This document shows, one piece after another, positions 1-12,258 of a DNA stretch of 64,000 bases. The stretch is from contig JAJEKV010000003.1 in NCBI GenBank assembly GCA_021234155.1, positions 33,587,166 through 33,651,165 of the forward strand, given 5' to 3'. This stretch comes from Isoetes taiwanensis. Taxonomy: Eukaryota > Streptophyta > Lycopodiopsida > Isoetales > Isoetaceae. Below the pieces are notes generated by a model. It was not told the origin of the DNA and did not search any database. It saw only the letters and a program-made list of their open reading frames with translations. The translations under genes and the position numbers were made by a program. The first letter of the stretch is position 1, and every line of letters starts with the position of its first letter.

Positions 1-59
1 AACAAAAGCATTAAAGACCATGTTAGCAAAATGATGTCGGCAACCAGATGCCAAAAGAG

Positions 60-300
60 TATTGAACTATACAATTGTACATTTAATGTATGTTCTATGT
101 ACATAAAATGTCCATCCAACAGTTCCACTGATCTGTTACTGTACATTTAATGTACATCCAATGTACATCTAGTGTACATCCAATGTACATCTAATGTATG
201 CTCTAATGTACATCTAATGTACATCTAATTAATGTTCTAATATTAGTACATCACATTAATGTACAATATTAGTACATCTAATGTACATATGTATGATTTG
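60..300. repeat. GTACAT-rich degenerate tandem array
   Basis: Irregular repeats of a roughly 10 bp unit containing AATGTACATC fill this stretch, with GTACAT appearing many times. The surrounding bases up to about 500 keep the same ATGTAAA/GTACAT flavour. No gene is visible between 1 and 611. Confidence 0.7.
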
Positions 301-611
301 TTTGGCTTCATTACCTGAAAGTACACTAAAATGTAAAATGATGTAATTTTGATATTCAAGTACATGTAAATGCAGCTGCATGGACATGTAAGTGTTAATG
401 GATGTACATCTAAAAAGTACCTAATAGCACATCACTGCAAGATTTCTGCTACTATGTAAACAATGTAAAAATGTAAACAATGTAAAATGCAATACATTTC
501 ATGAAAACCATGTGTATTCATTAACAGGTCACTCGGAACAGAACTAGAATGTACAGAAGAAAGTCATGAAAGAATTTTGGAAGAAAACATAATCTCCAAA
601 ACTGACTTGAT

Positions 612-1286
612 TCAATTACAAGAGCAAACCTGTGAGATATCAAGGTATTGTATTGCTTGTGTTCTCCTCTTCATGACATCTCTAACCTTTGGTGAAACTT
701 TGGTATTATCAAGCCAAAATCCACGAACCTGACATTTGATTGAATCATCGATTCTATTTGATCTTGGCATCCTTCCTGCCAAAGCCCATACATTTGCTCC
801 ACTTAATGACATTATCTTCTTCTTGCTGCAGCTTTGGATAAATTTCTTGGCTGTATCTTTAGCAATTTTGAAGAAACATTCTTGTTTATATCTCCTTTTT
901 TTCCAACAATCATTGATAACAGTGAATGTTTTGCAGCCAATTTATCTTTGCTATTAGCACACTTTACTTCTTGAAGCCCATCTTTCAAGTTTCTGATCAT
1001 TGATTTCATAACAATAACTTCGGAAGGATTTCCAATTACAGGTTCGAAAAAAGAAAAAAGCCTGCCATCTTGCAAGACGAGCACAAAAAACTAATCTTTG
1101 ATCTGGACGAAGCGTTTGCCAGCAACTGAGGATGCAATCCACCGACCTGTCAACACGCTGCTTTATTTGTTTTGTGCCATAACGCTGGCCAATGTCGGCA
1201 TACTTGCGCTTAGAACCACCACTTCTATTGGAATTCTCACCCTCCATGAACAGATTGAAATTGATTTGTATTTCTTGTAGATTCAA
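612..1286 (-). pseudogene. decayed ORF of an unidentified protein family, probably repeat-derived
   Basis: Three minus-strand frames join into one protein-like stretch. The first (1286 to about 1045) contains KRKYADIGQRYGTKQIKQRV and a run resembling LRPDQRLVFCARL. The reading then shifts near an A-rich run at about 1046-1060 and continues as VIGNPSEVIVMKSMIRNLKDG and KDKLAAKHSLLSM. A stop at 812-814 overlaps an ATG at 810-812, after which the sequence resumes with NVWALAGRMPRSNRID and VRGFWLDNTKVSP. The mix of basic and helical segments suggests a DNA-binding protein, but I do not recognise the family. A frameshift and a stop make it a relic. It may be one copy of a multicopy fern family; that is inference. 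Confidence 0.45.
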
Positions 1287-1987
1287 TTGGTATGTATTTG
1301 CTTCTGGAATTCGTTCGGTGTTCGTCTTGTGAAAGGGGGGGAATTTCGGAAAGGGAGGGACGGATCCATTCGAATTGGTTCGGTGGTTCGGTGGTTAACC
1401 AAGAATTTCGGGGGCACTGTCCGGGATGATCTTGCAATCATTGCAAACTGACACAAAACAACAAACCAGAGTATCTTGATATACACCTAAAATGTACCCC
1501 AAAAAAGCACAAATTCATCCTTCAATTCAGTACGATGTACGTACACCCTTTCATGCTTTTACCCGGCTGCATATCAAGGGGTGTTTATGGGTAGTTTGAA
1601 ACATGAGCTGTTGGATGCAAAGCAGCAGGATTCTCTAAGGAGATTCAGGTGTGTCATCTAGTTAGCCGAATTTGGCACCTGCGTTTGGAGCATTTTGTTG
1701 CCTTGCAGCTACAGATTTCAGAACTCAAAGTTTAGTACTAGCATGGCACCTCTTTTCTTAGTCTCATCTCTTCTTGTTAAGTGGGCTACCTTGGTCCATC
1801 TATAAGTAGTAGCTGAATCAGATTTGGATGGTACATTTTAATTGCTATATTACTTTTCAAATAGCTGATAATCACTATCCCCTAGTTATTCATTGAGTTG
1901 TAACATATCAAATCTGTTCTAATTCATTCTCTTCTGTGCTGCATTGCAAAGATTTTGTCTATAATTGAGAAGCTTTTGGTTCTGCAG
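1287..1987. other. no gene seen
   Basis: AT-rich sequence with a short GGTTCGGT direct repeat at about 1376-1396. Open frames here are short and not protein-like. Confidence 0.5.
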
Positions 1988-2029
1988 TGTCAGGGTGTAA
2001 TTGTTGTCATTACACCCTGACAACAATTA
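1988..2029. other. two overlapping perfect inverted repeats
   Basis: TGTCAGGGTGTAAT at 1988-2001 is the exact reverse complement of 2009-2022, with a 7 nt loop. TAATTGTTGTCA at 1998-2009 is the exact reverse complement of 2018-2029, with an 8 nt loop. The two hairpins share bases and exclude each other. No gene is tied to it. Confidence 0.75.
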
Positions 2030-2475
2030 GCATGAAATCGTGAAGTCTACAGAAAAGGTGATCCTTAACAGTGGTAAGCTTCTACAACGACCTGCACCTT
2101 TTACCATAGAGCCAGTGTGCCACCACAACACACACAGTTGTTTATTGTTGCATGGAAATGCTGTTCTACATCATTATTATTTACCTTGGTTTCTTCAAAG
2201 TCCTACTACAGCAAAGATTTCTATGAGATATGTTTTTCACATTCTATTGCTTGTTGAGCAAGAATTTATATATATGGTGTTTGAACTTGTTATAGTGCTA
2301 GATATTGGATGTTTCTTCATTTCTCGATGTTAGGTGGAAGATTTTCCCATTTTCTTTCTGCTTTCGGGCCCAAAAATTTTTTTAATATAACAATCAATAC
2401 ACAACTACCATTGAGATTATTAATATAAACCATTGCATTTAACACATTTACATTAAAATCCCCCTTGAACCCCCT

Positions 2476-2758
2476 TTTGTTTGGGTGCATATTCACACGG
2501 GGGGGTTACGTAGGGCAGCGAGAGCCCCAAAAATATATTTACAATACATGTACAAAATTAACACCATTAAGTACATTCTCTCAAACCTTATAGTATTTTG
2601 CAAACCTTAATATACAGTATACAAAAATGTGTACATGCATACCCCACAAACGAGGATCGCTATGTACGGTCCAGATCTTGAAATAAAGGGCAAATATGCC
2701 CATCCGACAGCTCTCGGTGCCCGGAGTAACCCCCCGTGTGAATATGCACCCAAACAAA
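2476..2758. repeat. 283 bp foldback with about 48 bp arms
   Basis: The left arm (2476-2524) reads TTTGTTTGGGTGCATATTCA then CACGGGGGG, TTAC and GAGAG. The right arm (2711-2758) is its near-exact reverse complement, with a short diverged patch inside each arm. About 185 bp of AT-rich DNA separates them. This shape fits a foldback or MITE-like element. No clear target duplication flanks the arms, so the ends are uncertain. Confidence 0.65.
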
Positions 2759-5707
2759 GCAAAACATAGCAAAAACTATACATAGCAAAACTATATTGAA
2801 AAGCATATAAAAAACACAAAGGAAACCCCTGTTATTGTGCTATATATTCATATCTCTTGTTATGTCAAAAATTTATAAACAAAGAGCTATGTTTTCAAAG
2901 CTTTGCAAAATAGAAGGGGAAAGAAAACTTTGCATTAGCTTTGAATGATATTTTGGCCTTATTGCAAGGCGTGTATTTATATGCATTCTTTTATATAAGA
3001 TATAAGATGGAGAATGAAAACTCCCTCTAGCCTCCTTTAGAGAAAAAAAGTTCTAGTTGCAACCATGAGCACCTCGTGCCCCACATATATTTGGTTTTAC
3101 CGCTATATTGGCATCCTTAAGTAGTATGCTCAAGTGTTTTTCTTTTTAGTTCAATAATTGTTATATAGAGAAATATTATGTTCTTAACATAGTAAATTGA
3201 ATTTCACAAACTCGCTACTCTTTGAAAAATCTTACCATTAGAATAAAAGATATTACACAATCGGCAAGTGCTTTTTGCAACCCAGTTAAACATGCATGGG
3301 CAATTTCGAGGTAGATGAGTTCTTAGGTGCTTTTGTGGAAAAATATATTATAAGTGTTTATAAACTTTTCAGATTGGCGCTGACTAATTCAAGTAATTCT
3401 TTAACCTTGGTTTGCAAGCACTTAAAATAATTTTCTTTGAGGAGAATGCCAATGGACCCACATTAGACAGATAGTATTATACTTTTTACTCAAAGTAGGA
3501 ACACCTTTGAAACTCATATCTCAGTACTATTTTTTGATGCCATTTGCAACTAATGACACATAAAGATATTTATCACATGGATGACGGAACCTCAATATGT
3601 CATTTCTAGTAGTAGCCTTACTTAGCAGAGTTATTGTTTCACGTCCTATAAAGACTCGCTCATGACCTCTTTATTGCTGTTAGATCTCAATATCTAAAAT
3701 ACTTTCAATATAAATTTTTACCTTGGAAAAGATAGGTCTAGATGAGGCATTATCTTAGTTTGAGAAACTTTTTGAGCATAATGGGCGAATTTCCTGCTAG
3801 GTCTAGCCCAGCTACCAAGCTACATACTTCCCCCCTATTCCTATCAAAAGTACCAAGAAAAATAGCTATTGTTTTCAATTCCAAACGGTAGCTTACAAGG
3901 TTTCCTCAGAATTTCCCGAACCAAGGGCATTATCCTTACAAATGTTTTGGCATGCATAGGAAGTGGTCTCATTTAAGAGGTATTGAAAGGTGATGCTCAG
4001 GTTGAGATGCAAGAAATTTTGTCCATTTTATGTTTATTTGATTATTTCTACACGTATCCACATATGGAATATCCTAGATAATAAATTCTCTAGAATTTAG
4101 ATAATATATTAGAATATTTCCACAGCCACATATTCATGTTTAGCAAAAACATTGTAAGTAAATAACATCTCTAGGTTTTTTGCACAAACATCAGTGGTTA
4201 ATTATATCTATAAATGCGTTAAACATTATTTTGCAGTTGTCAATTTCTATCCCTTATTGACACTTGCTACGATAGCCTCTAGAGATGGTCTCGAGTAGTC
4301 AAGGTAATGGAAGGGAGAAAAGAAAGAGATAGAAAGGAGAAAAGAAAAATACTTGCTGCATAGTTGACATAAATGCTGGGCCTGGCCATTGACATAGACA
4401 TTTGGAGCTTTAGAATGAATACTGCAAATATGATCGCAATTGTAATGCTTATGTGTACTCAGACTGTTGCATAACCTTCATTGCCATCTAAAATGTAAGC
4501 CTTTGGCCCATTTAATCTCCATTTAATCCCTTCCTTTTTTTCAAAGCTCCCTTCCATTGAATCCAAATTATATCCTCTAAGAAGATAGAGTAGTGTTTGA
4601 GAGGCCAACTAATGCATAGACCATGGTTTTTAGAAGTAAATATTTGGGCATCATAGAATGGGTAGGGCATTTTAAATGTCATGTTAACCATGTTCACAAT
4701 CTCAACCACCATAAACATGACAATCAATTCCTATTTTTGACACAATTATCTTGACGAACAAAACATGCATTTCTATTAGCGGATTCACTTCCTGTAAATC
4801 ATGTAAAGTACTAGAGATGAGTGTGATGTAGTATATGACTCAAGTCCGTTAAAACATGTACTATATAGTTCTTCCACTTTGAATAGACGTTCTAAAAACA
4901 TCAACAAGAAAAACTTGTCCCAAGAGAAAGAATCAGGATGTTTCTACACGTGAAACTCTTGCAAGCACAATTCTCTATGAAAAGCAAGCGTCGTCTCGGG
5001 CACGCGAATACATGCACACATACACAAAGATATGTGCTCTAAGAGGTCCTACCACAAACTTTCTATACAATGTATAGAAAATATGTTCTATTCTATTCTA
5101 CTCTGTTTCTATGCTATGCTATGATTATGTAAAATTATAATACATTTATAAATACTCCTTTCAAACTCTAGGAAAGCTTGAAATTGAGATCATTTATATT
5201 ATTACAATGGCTACCACTGCACTAGAAACAAAAGATACATCCATATGCATCATTGCTAATACATACATTTAGGATGCTAGTGGCATCCAATTTTTGCATG
5301 GTTTCTAGTATACACGATCATTTCAACCATGACGCATAGAAAATGTAATGTTTGCCAGTTTAAGTCAATTGTCCATAGCTATCATAAAGATCTTGAATGT
5401 ATTTAAGTCAACTGTCTATAGCTATCATCATAAAGAACTCAATTGTGCATATCATTAAATGTTTTACCTACAAACCAAGGTAGGTTGCACGTGAAAGGTG
5501 CAAGTAGAGACTTATAAGAAGGCATGAACGAAATAACAGTGTAGATAAGGACATTAACAAAAAATTACACATGGATGTTGTCAGTTGTATACTTAATAGA
5601 ATTATTATTCCTTCTCTTCAAAGAATATAGGCATATGTGATGTGGAGGGAAATGAATATAAAATAAATAAAAAATGATGATGTATGTCAATTGAAATGTG
5701 TAGAAAT
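2759..5707. other. long AT-rich intergenic stretch
   Basis: No conserved protein motif, RNA gene or bounded repeat was found in about 2.9 kb. Open frames are short and without family features. It forms the upstream region of the dioxygenase remnant. Confidence 0.5.
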
Positions 5708-6778
5708 ATGGCTCATCTCACAGTAGGAGGAGCAGCAGCAGACATGGAAGGCAAAGAAGAAGTGCCCCAAATTGATCTATTAGCAATCAAATCGTCGATT
5801 GGTGCCAAGCAATTGGGGCATCTTCTACGTGGTTAATCATGGTGTTCCCATAGATCTTACACATGATGTGGATACAAAATTCAGAGAGTTCTTTGCTCTG
5901 CCTTATGAACTGAAGGGGAGACTTTGTGCCTCTCAACCAAACCGACCATATGGTTATTCTTCAGGAGGAGATGAGAGATCCACTGGGCTGGCATGGCAGG
6001 AGGCTATAGTTGTGCCTAATGATGAGAACACCTTGGCCACCATGTTTGAGCATCCTTCAATATGGTATATACATCTAAATCCCCATGCTAGTTTCTTCAA
6101 ATCTCACCATTGGTTGCATTTTGCAGCTCTGCACTTATGAGGTATATGAAGTTCATGGATCGCATGAGTACGGAGGTGCTCAACCTTCTGGCGGAGGCTT
6201 TGGGAATCAACATTACCACATTTAATGGTTGTTGCAAAGATAGTACTCGGGCTCTTAGGGCTAACTATTACCATGTCTTTTCTAAATCATCACATGTTCC
6301 TGGTTTGACACCTCATTCTGACCCCAATATGCTCACCATTCTACACCAAGATCAAGTCGATGGCTTGGAAGTAAAAAAAGGTGAGCAATGGATCCCTGTT
6401 CTGCCCTCCAAGGGTTCATTCACGATAAATATAGGAGATTCTCTCCAGGTAAGTCTAGAGATCAAATTTACAAACTTGGAAGTTGTAATTGACATTCTGA
6501 GTAACGTATTTAAATGGTAGCTTATGAGCAATGACTTGTACTGGAGCGTGGAGCATAGGGTGGTTGTCAAAGAAAACACCAGTCGAAGACTATCCATGGC
6601 ATTCTTTGTCTCTCCTCAAGGAGATAGTTGTCTAGTGCCACCTCAAGCACTAGTTGATAAAGAACATCCCTTCCCATATAATAAGATGACCTATAGTGAG
6701 TTTAGAAGTCTCTTCTTTGGCTACGGTGGTATGAATGGGAAAAGGCATCTTCAAGATTGCAAATCATATGTCTTCTAA
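5708..6778 (+). pseudogene. 2-oxoglutarate/Fe(II) dioxygenase (DOXC type, gibberellin-oxidase-like), frameshifted
   Basis: This resembles the plant 2-oxoglutarate-dependent dioxygenases that oxidise hormones and specialised metabolites in the cytosol. Three exons fit GT-AG rules: 5708-6064, 6127-6448 and 6521-6778, with introns of 62 and 72 bp. The N-terminal DIOX_N signature WGIFYVVNHGVP is near 5814. The iron ligands are present as HSD in LTPHSDPNMLTILHQDQVDG and the distal His in SVEHRVV; the 2-oxoglutarate-binding R-x-S is RLS. LTILHQD is typical of gibberellin oxidases and their relatives, but substrate cannot be told. The ATG at 5708 leads into PQIDLLAIK in one frame, IVDWCQ (5791) lies in a second and WGIFYVV in a third. 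At least two small indels in 5770-5815 therefore break exon 1, while the catalytic exons are clean. A misassembled base or missed start is possible but less likely. Confidence 0.8.
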
Positions 6779-7534
6779 TACAATACATGTGCTGGCCTAC
6801 TTCTTGATCCATTACCAATATTTCATTAATTTACTTGAAGCACCTATAGTCAAAGGAGTTATATAATATTGCATATAATGACGATGTGACATTGATCAAG
6901 AAGCATTATTTTTATGTCTCTCCTCCAAAAATCAAATGTACTATTTGATTGATCGACTTTGATTAAAGATATTCTTTAAATTTATAGAAAACTATTTATA
7001 TATTGAATTGATTGTATTATTGAATATTTGTAAATGTAGCTGCATAGATATTGTTGACTTTGCTAATTATTATTGGTAACATTGACACGTGTTAGAACAG
7101 AATAGTGTTAGAGAGTAAAAAAAAACGCATATGAAAGAAAAAAGGACAAAAGAAATTTCAATGGCATCTGACCTTAATTTCAATTAAAGAAATATAAATG
7201 GCATATGCTACAATTTCTAAGCAAGGTGCATCATGGACTACCTCGGCCGTAAGATCCGTGCATCCTATGCTCCATATCGTATGTTGATGCCTCCGTGCGC
7301 CCCTCATTTAGATTATAGTTATTTATGATTGGGGGCGCCTATGCTTTTGAAATATGAAATACAGGTTCACCTAAGGTTTTAGCATATGAAATATAGAGAT
7401 TCAAATTTTTACCAAGTTATTCATATCCAACTTATTTCATTGGGATTCTTTTGGTATCTAACTTATTTCATTGGGATTCTCTGATCTGAAGAAAAACTCT
7501 TTTGGCGTGCGTGCACGCGTGCATGCGTGCGTGT
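6779..7534. other. no gene; GTGC-type microsatellite at its end
   Basis: AT-rich downstream region of the dioxygenase remnant. An alternating purine-pyrimidine GTGCGTGC/GCACGC run at about 7505-7532 replaces the start of the following LTR. Confidence 0.5.
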
Positions 7535-7972
7535 GTGGACTGCTCGAGTATTCGAATCTTGAATGTGCTTATGGGGCGTTCCCGAGACACCGACATAAAT
7601 AGGTAGAAGCGACTACTCATAAACGTCTAGACGGTTTTGCCCAGTTGGCTAAGGGCATGCCGGCTAGGAACGTTACATTTGGTATCAGAGTAGGTCTCGA
7701 GTTCGAGTCTCCATGGGTGCCTATATGCATGGGTAATTTGCAAAGACTTGGTAATTATTATGACATGGTATAGCCTTGGATGCTCGAGGCGAGCATAGTT
7801 CTAGTGGGAGAGACTGTAACGGGCCCATGGTAGACCGCTCGAGTATTCGAACCTTGAATGTGCCTGTGGGGCGTTCCTGAGACACCGGCATAAATGGGTA
7901 GAAGCGATTACTCATAAATGTCTAGACGGTTTTGCCCAGTTGGCTACGGGCATGTCGGCTAGGAACGTCATA
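7535..7972 (+). mobile_element. TRIM (terminal-repeat retrotransposon in miniature), 5' LTR truncated
   Basis: A truncated left LTR (about 7535-7677) ends AACGTTACA. It is followed by TGGTATCAGAG at 7680-7690, the standard primer-binding site complementary to the initiator-methionine tRNA 3' end. The internal region is only 137 bp and ends in a purine-rich AGTGGGAGAGAC tract. The right LTR (7815-7972, 158 bp) begins TGTAACGGGCCC and repeats the left one, including GCCCAGTTGGCTA and ACTCATAAA. Nothing is encoded, so mobilisation would have depended on proteins from another element. The same family appears complete at 61805-62333. Confidence 0.85.
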
Positions 7973-10469
7973 GTTCAGAGCAGCCAGGCCAGGACCGGAA
8001 GTGACCAGTGCCTTGAGAGGCCCTCAATCTATAAGTTGGATTTCCTAAGGTTTTGTGGCTGCCCGAAAAACATTTCGTCCAAAAATTGAGAAAGAACTAT
8101 TTGGTATTTGGTATATTGTCAATTATTGTCTTGTCCAAACCTTATCTAATCGAGAGAGAATTTTCCCCTCGCTTATCTGATTGTACCTGGCGTGCATGCT
8201 GCTCATACCGAATAAGATAGATAGTATGGCAATAATATGGAGTTTTCCGATTCCAAGCATTAGCCCTGCCGAACTTCCCAGGTTTTGCTGCTGCTATGGA
8301 GGCAGGTACATCCTCAAAAAATATTCGAAGCCCATTTTCTATTGGTATATCCGTCTTCTTTGTGGCAAGAAGACCATAGCCTTGGATGGCCGACACCTTA
8401 TCTCCTCTAGGTTCATGCGGGCTCCATAAGGTATTCATAGTTGTTTTCATCATTAGCTCAACAAGAGTTAAGGGCTAATGATTGATACACTATTCTTCAA
8501 TAAGAGTTAATTTATTTTTTACAGATCAAAACATGTCTATGAATTTATTCTTTACATGGTGCGCTGAAACATGCGTAAATGTGTCCAATCCCTGGTCCAG
8601 AGAAGATTCATCAGATCGTCTCCACATTTATTGTGAGAATGAAGAGGATCTCCAGCTTGATTTATGTGGCTCAACTTTACTTTGTCTGAATATAGGTGCA
8701 TTATTTATCCTTTAGGTTCTTCTTCTCATGAATCTTATCAGTATCTAAGAAAATAAAATGTTTTGTGTATCTGGCCTTAACATCCAAATAAGGTGTAATG
8801 CTAAATAATCATGCTAACGGCCTGCAAGAGATCTTATTATGCTAAATAATGGTTTTGTAAGACATGATTTATATCTAAATAGGGCCAGGTTTTAGGGGTG
8901 TTGTCAACAATGTCCATGGTATTGCGATTATTGGAGTATTTTAGATTATTTGTCCAATTAAAACCGCTGCAAACAATTCCCATCTTGATCTATGATATTG
9001 TAAGAATTGATGATAAGCTTAATAGGTGCATGATGGGCAATACTACACAAAGAGGACATGCAAACTGCTTCATTTATATGGTTAAGATATGAAAAGTTAG
9101 AAGTACGCTTACTTTATGTATGTTGGATATGCCAAAATGTTCATGGAGCAAACAAAGAGGTGTGTGGCTAACATTGATTAACAAAAAATAAACTATTATA
9201 AGAGGTGAGAGATGTGCGGTCTTCAAAAGGTTACAAATTATGCCATGTTTACTTACTTCCAAAAACTTCAGGCCCAACACTAAGTTCCTTTTAATAAGTG
9301 GTGTATGTGCTTTCCTATGTGCCTTCTATAACTTGTGTTAGACTTCTCCTGTACATTATTTATAGATGGCTTTATCTATATATTTAATGCAAGTGAGAAA
9401 AAGGTGGGATGGTGGCACATCTCCTCACCTGTTTCACACTAGGAGCATGTGGTTTTAAGCAAGAGTCTGTAAAACTTTACATTGGGTGGCTTCAGTTTGC
9501 ACACTCAATGAATGTAATTACAAAGGCCTTCCTTCAGCAGAACATTTGATACTAACTGTTGTAGAATTTGGCCAGACAAGGTCCAGGTTCTTGACAGCTA
9601 TTAGCAGACAACAAAAGATTGTTCAGATGCATATAATAGTAGCACTAAAATAACAAAGAATGCAAAAAGAGCTTATCTTCCATGATAATGCATGTTGAAT
9701 GATGTTGGACAATACATCTATCCTTTTGAATTGGGCACAAATCAAAGGGACGTCTCTACCTTATTTCAGATAGGGTCTTTGTTGGAAGGTTCAATTCTTT
9801 TAAAATATTTGTTAGAATAAAATTACATTCGATGGGTCTGCATGGAGAACAAGTTGTCCATGCCACATAAAGATCTTTCGGAAGGAATTAGTTGGTTCTA
9901 CGAGGAAATGCTGAGTAGCCAGTTAGCTTCCATCTGCTTATCAGCATTATAGCTGAGCAGCAAGTGACATCATGGTTTGAGCCCATCCTTTCCCTATTGT
10001 ATGCAATGCATGCCATTGGCTAAATCCATATGCTTATGATAGTTGGATTCTCCTTATATCCAAAAATAACCTGAATCATGTTGAATTATGTGCAGAACAA
10101 GAGCGCCACAATGTTATAAAGGGAAATAAAAAACATTACTATGCATATGTGCCAGTTTCTTAGATGATAATAGAGGTAAAGAAAGTGTTGAGAGCTTTTA
10201 GATTCAACAGTATTGTTGTATTTTTTACAGTCTTTCTTACTGCCAGAACCATGTAGTATGGTTCCATAACCATACTCCAATGCCTGTGGTGTAAAGGTAC
10301 ACTTTGAGTCCGTAAAAGTGGGATCTCTCCTACTCCAGATGTACCTCTTTAGTATCTCTTTATCTTCAGCAGATTATGAAAAGCTTCATGCCGCAATCTT
10401 GTTGCCGCAAAAACTCCTATGCAAAATTGCAACTGCTTGAGTACATGTGTCACAACATTTGATGTTCAA
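7973..10469. other. no gene seen
   Basis: About 2.5 kb of AT-rich sequence without a recognisable protein. A 103-codon minus-strand frame at 8142-8453 has no family features or splice context. Confidence 0.45.
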
Positions 10470-11840
10470 TTTTTTTTTTTTTTTTTTTTTTGAGGGTAAG
10501 AATTTTTAGATTAATATGAAAAGAGGTATACGACCTTCTTGTGGGCTCCACAATAGGCCAGATAGGAAGTATATAATGCTCTTGGTCACCAGATAGAAAG
10601 AATTGTAGCAATAAATGCACGCAGCCATCAAACTAAAAAGCTACCCAAAGAAAAAGTCCACGTACTATGGTCAAGGATCTCAACCTCTTCTTCATACTTG
10701 CAAAATGATATGCTCCTCAGCCTTTTAGTTCTTCCAGTACTAGAGGGCGTGGCCTTCTTCCCAGCTATTGTATGTACTATGGGAAGGTAATAGCACTTGT
10801 AGAGTGCAATCAAAATTATTCCTCAAGATCCTGAAGAACGCGCCGAAGGAATACCTAGAAGAATAAAATAGGCAAGTCGCTCTGGATTGTATGAGAACGC
10901 CTGAAGATCTGCCTTCTTCTCCTACTAGCAGTACTATAGAGGCTGACTTGCTTTTCAGAGGTACATTCCACTACCAAGAAGCCCAACCCGCAAGATTTTA
11001 AGCAGAATAGAACTGTACTAGGCAAGATTGCCAACTGTCTTCTCACTAGCAAGGTACTACAGGCAAATCACCAAGAGCTCCCTCCCATACTAGAGCAACC
11101 CGCTACTCCACTTGAGCTGACTCAACCTCTTCTCTACAATAAAGGTACTATAGACTAGGCTACTCTTTCCAAGTAGAGCTTCAAGGCAAAGAAACATATA
11201 TTTAACAGTTTTGAATACTACAGGAGAAAGCCAATCGCAATTCCAATGGAAATTTTCCAGGAAGCCTCAAGCAAGATCTTTGCATTACAGATCCATGGCA
11301 GCCCCGTCATGACAAATAGGAGCTGCAGTGGACAAAATACCTGTTTCAATAATATCTGCCTCCTGAAGCACATCCCCGAAAGATTTGAAGACATTAACAT
11401 TAAAACAATATATGTGTTGCAGCTACAAGAGACCACGGGTCTCCGTCTCAGTATATCTTGCTTTTACCAATCGACTGTCACGGATCACCATGTCATCCTC
11501 TATAGCTGGGATAGAGAAGGGGAAAAAACCCATAGGCGATACCAAGCAAGCAACACGTAAGACCAAAAAAAGCCATTCTATGTCCCCTCCTGTCATGGTA
11601 ATGCTGCCGTAAGTGCAAACACAACCGCAGTGAGTGCAGCCTTCAGGTTGCAATAGCGTCTACGCTCTAGCATCAGCCAAGAAAACAAGCTGACTACTAG
11701 CCTAGCTCTGCCCAAACACGAAAACACAAATGGCAAATGATTAAAGTAGTCTCCTACCAGATCAAGTGCTGATGCTACAAGAGGGAGTTGGAAATAGCGG
11801 CCATATCCCATCCTATCCTCTACTGCAACTGTCACATTAG
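10470..11840 (-). mobile_element. poly(A)-ended retrosequence, non-coding body
   Basis: A run of 22 T at 10470-10491 is the poly(A) tail of something copied from the minus strand. Just inside it, the pattern of an AT-rich block followed by AAGAGGTATACGACCTT resembles the block after the T-rich run near 50545 (GGTATACAACCTT), so both probably belong to one family. The body is rich in short CTACTAG/CTTCTTC-like words and shows no open protein. The 5' limit is a guess based on a shift to GC-rich sequence (GCCGCCGCCG near 11960). It could be a LINE 3' region or a retrocopy of an RNA. Confidence 0.4.
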
Positions 11841-12258
11841 AAATGGAGGCAGAGAACTTTACCTTCTGCCATGGCTTCCGGAAGAGGGCAGAAGCAGCAA
11901 GGCTGCTCTTCCAGCAATCGCACCTGCATAAGGTAGAGAGCAGTCGTCGGACGGCTGCCGCCGCCGCCCTAGTTAGGGCGCAACACGTTCCGCATCCGCC
12001 TTTCCACAGTCAAAACATTCGTCGTTCCGATGTTCAAATTGCATTTCAAAACATTTACTTTCTTTACCATCCGCACTGGAGACTTGCAAAATCATATACA
12101 CATTTTCTATTTATACCTTTGTTGTAGCATGGCCAAGAGGGCAATGACATAGTGTTTTAAAGATAAGCATGGCAATCTTCTCCACAAATATCTATGTAGT
12201 AATTGATGTATTGGCTCAGCTTCTGATTGCGACTCCATTCTGGCTCCCATAATTTGGA
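11841..12258. other. GC-rich patch, no supported gene
   Basis: Contains a GCCGCCGCCG run near 11960 and otherwise unremarkable sequence up to the target site of the next element. Open frames run through the patch on both strands, but none has family features. Confidence 0.4.

Noticed and set aside
8142-8453. 103-codon minus-strand frame
   Set aside because: No domain, no splice context and composition not clearly protein-like.
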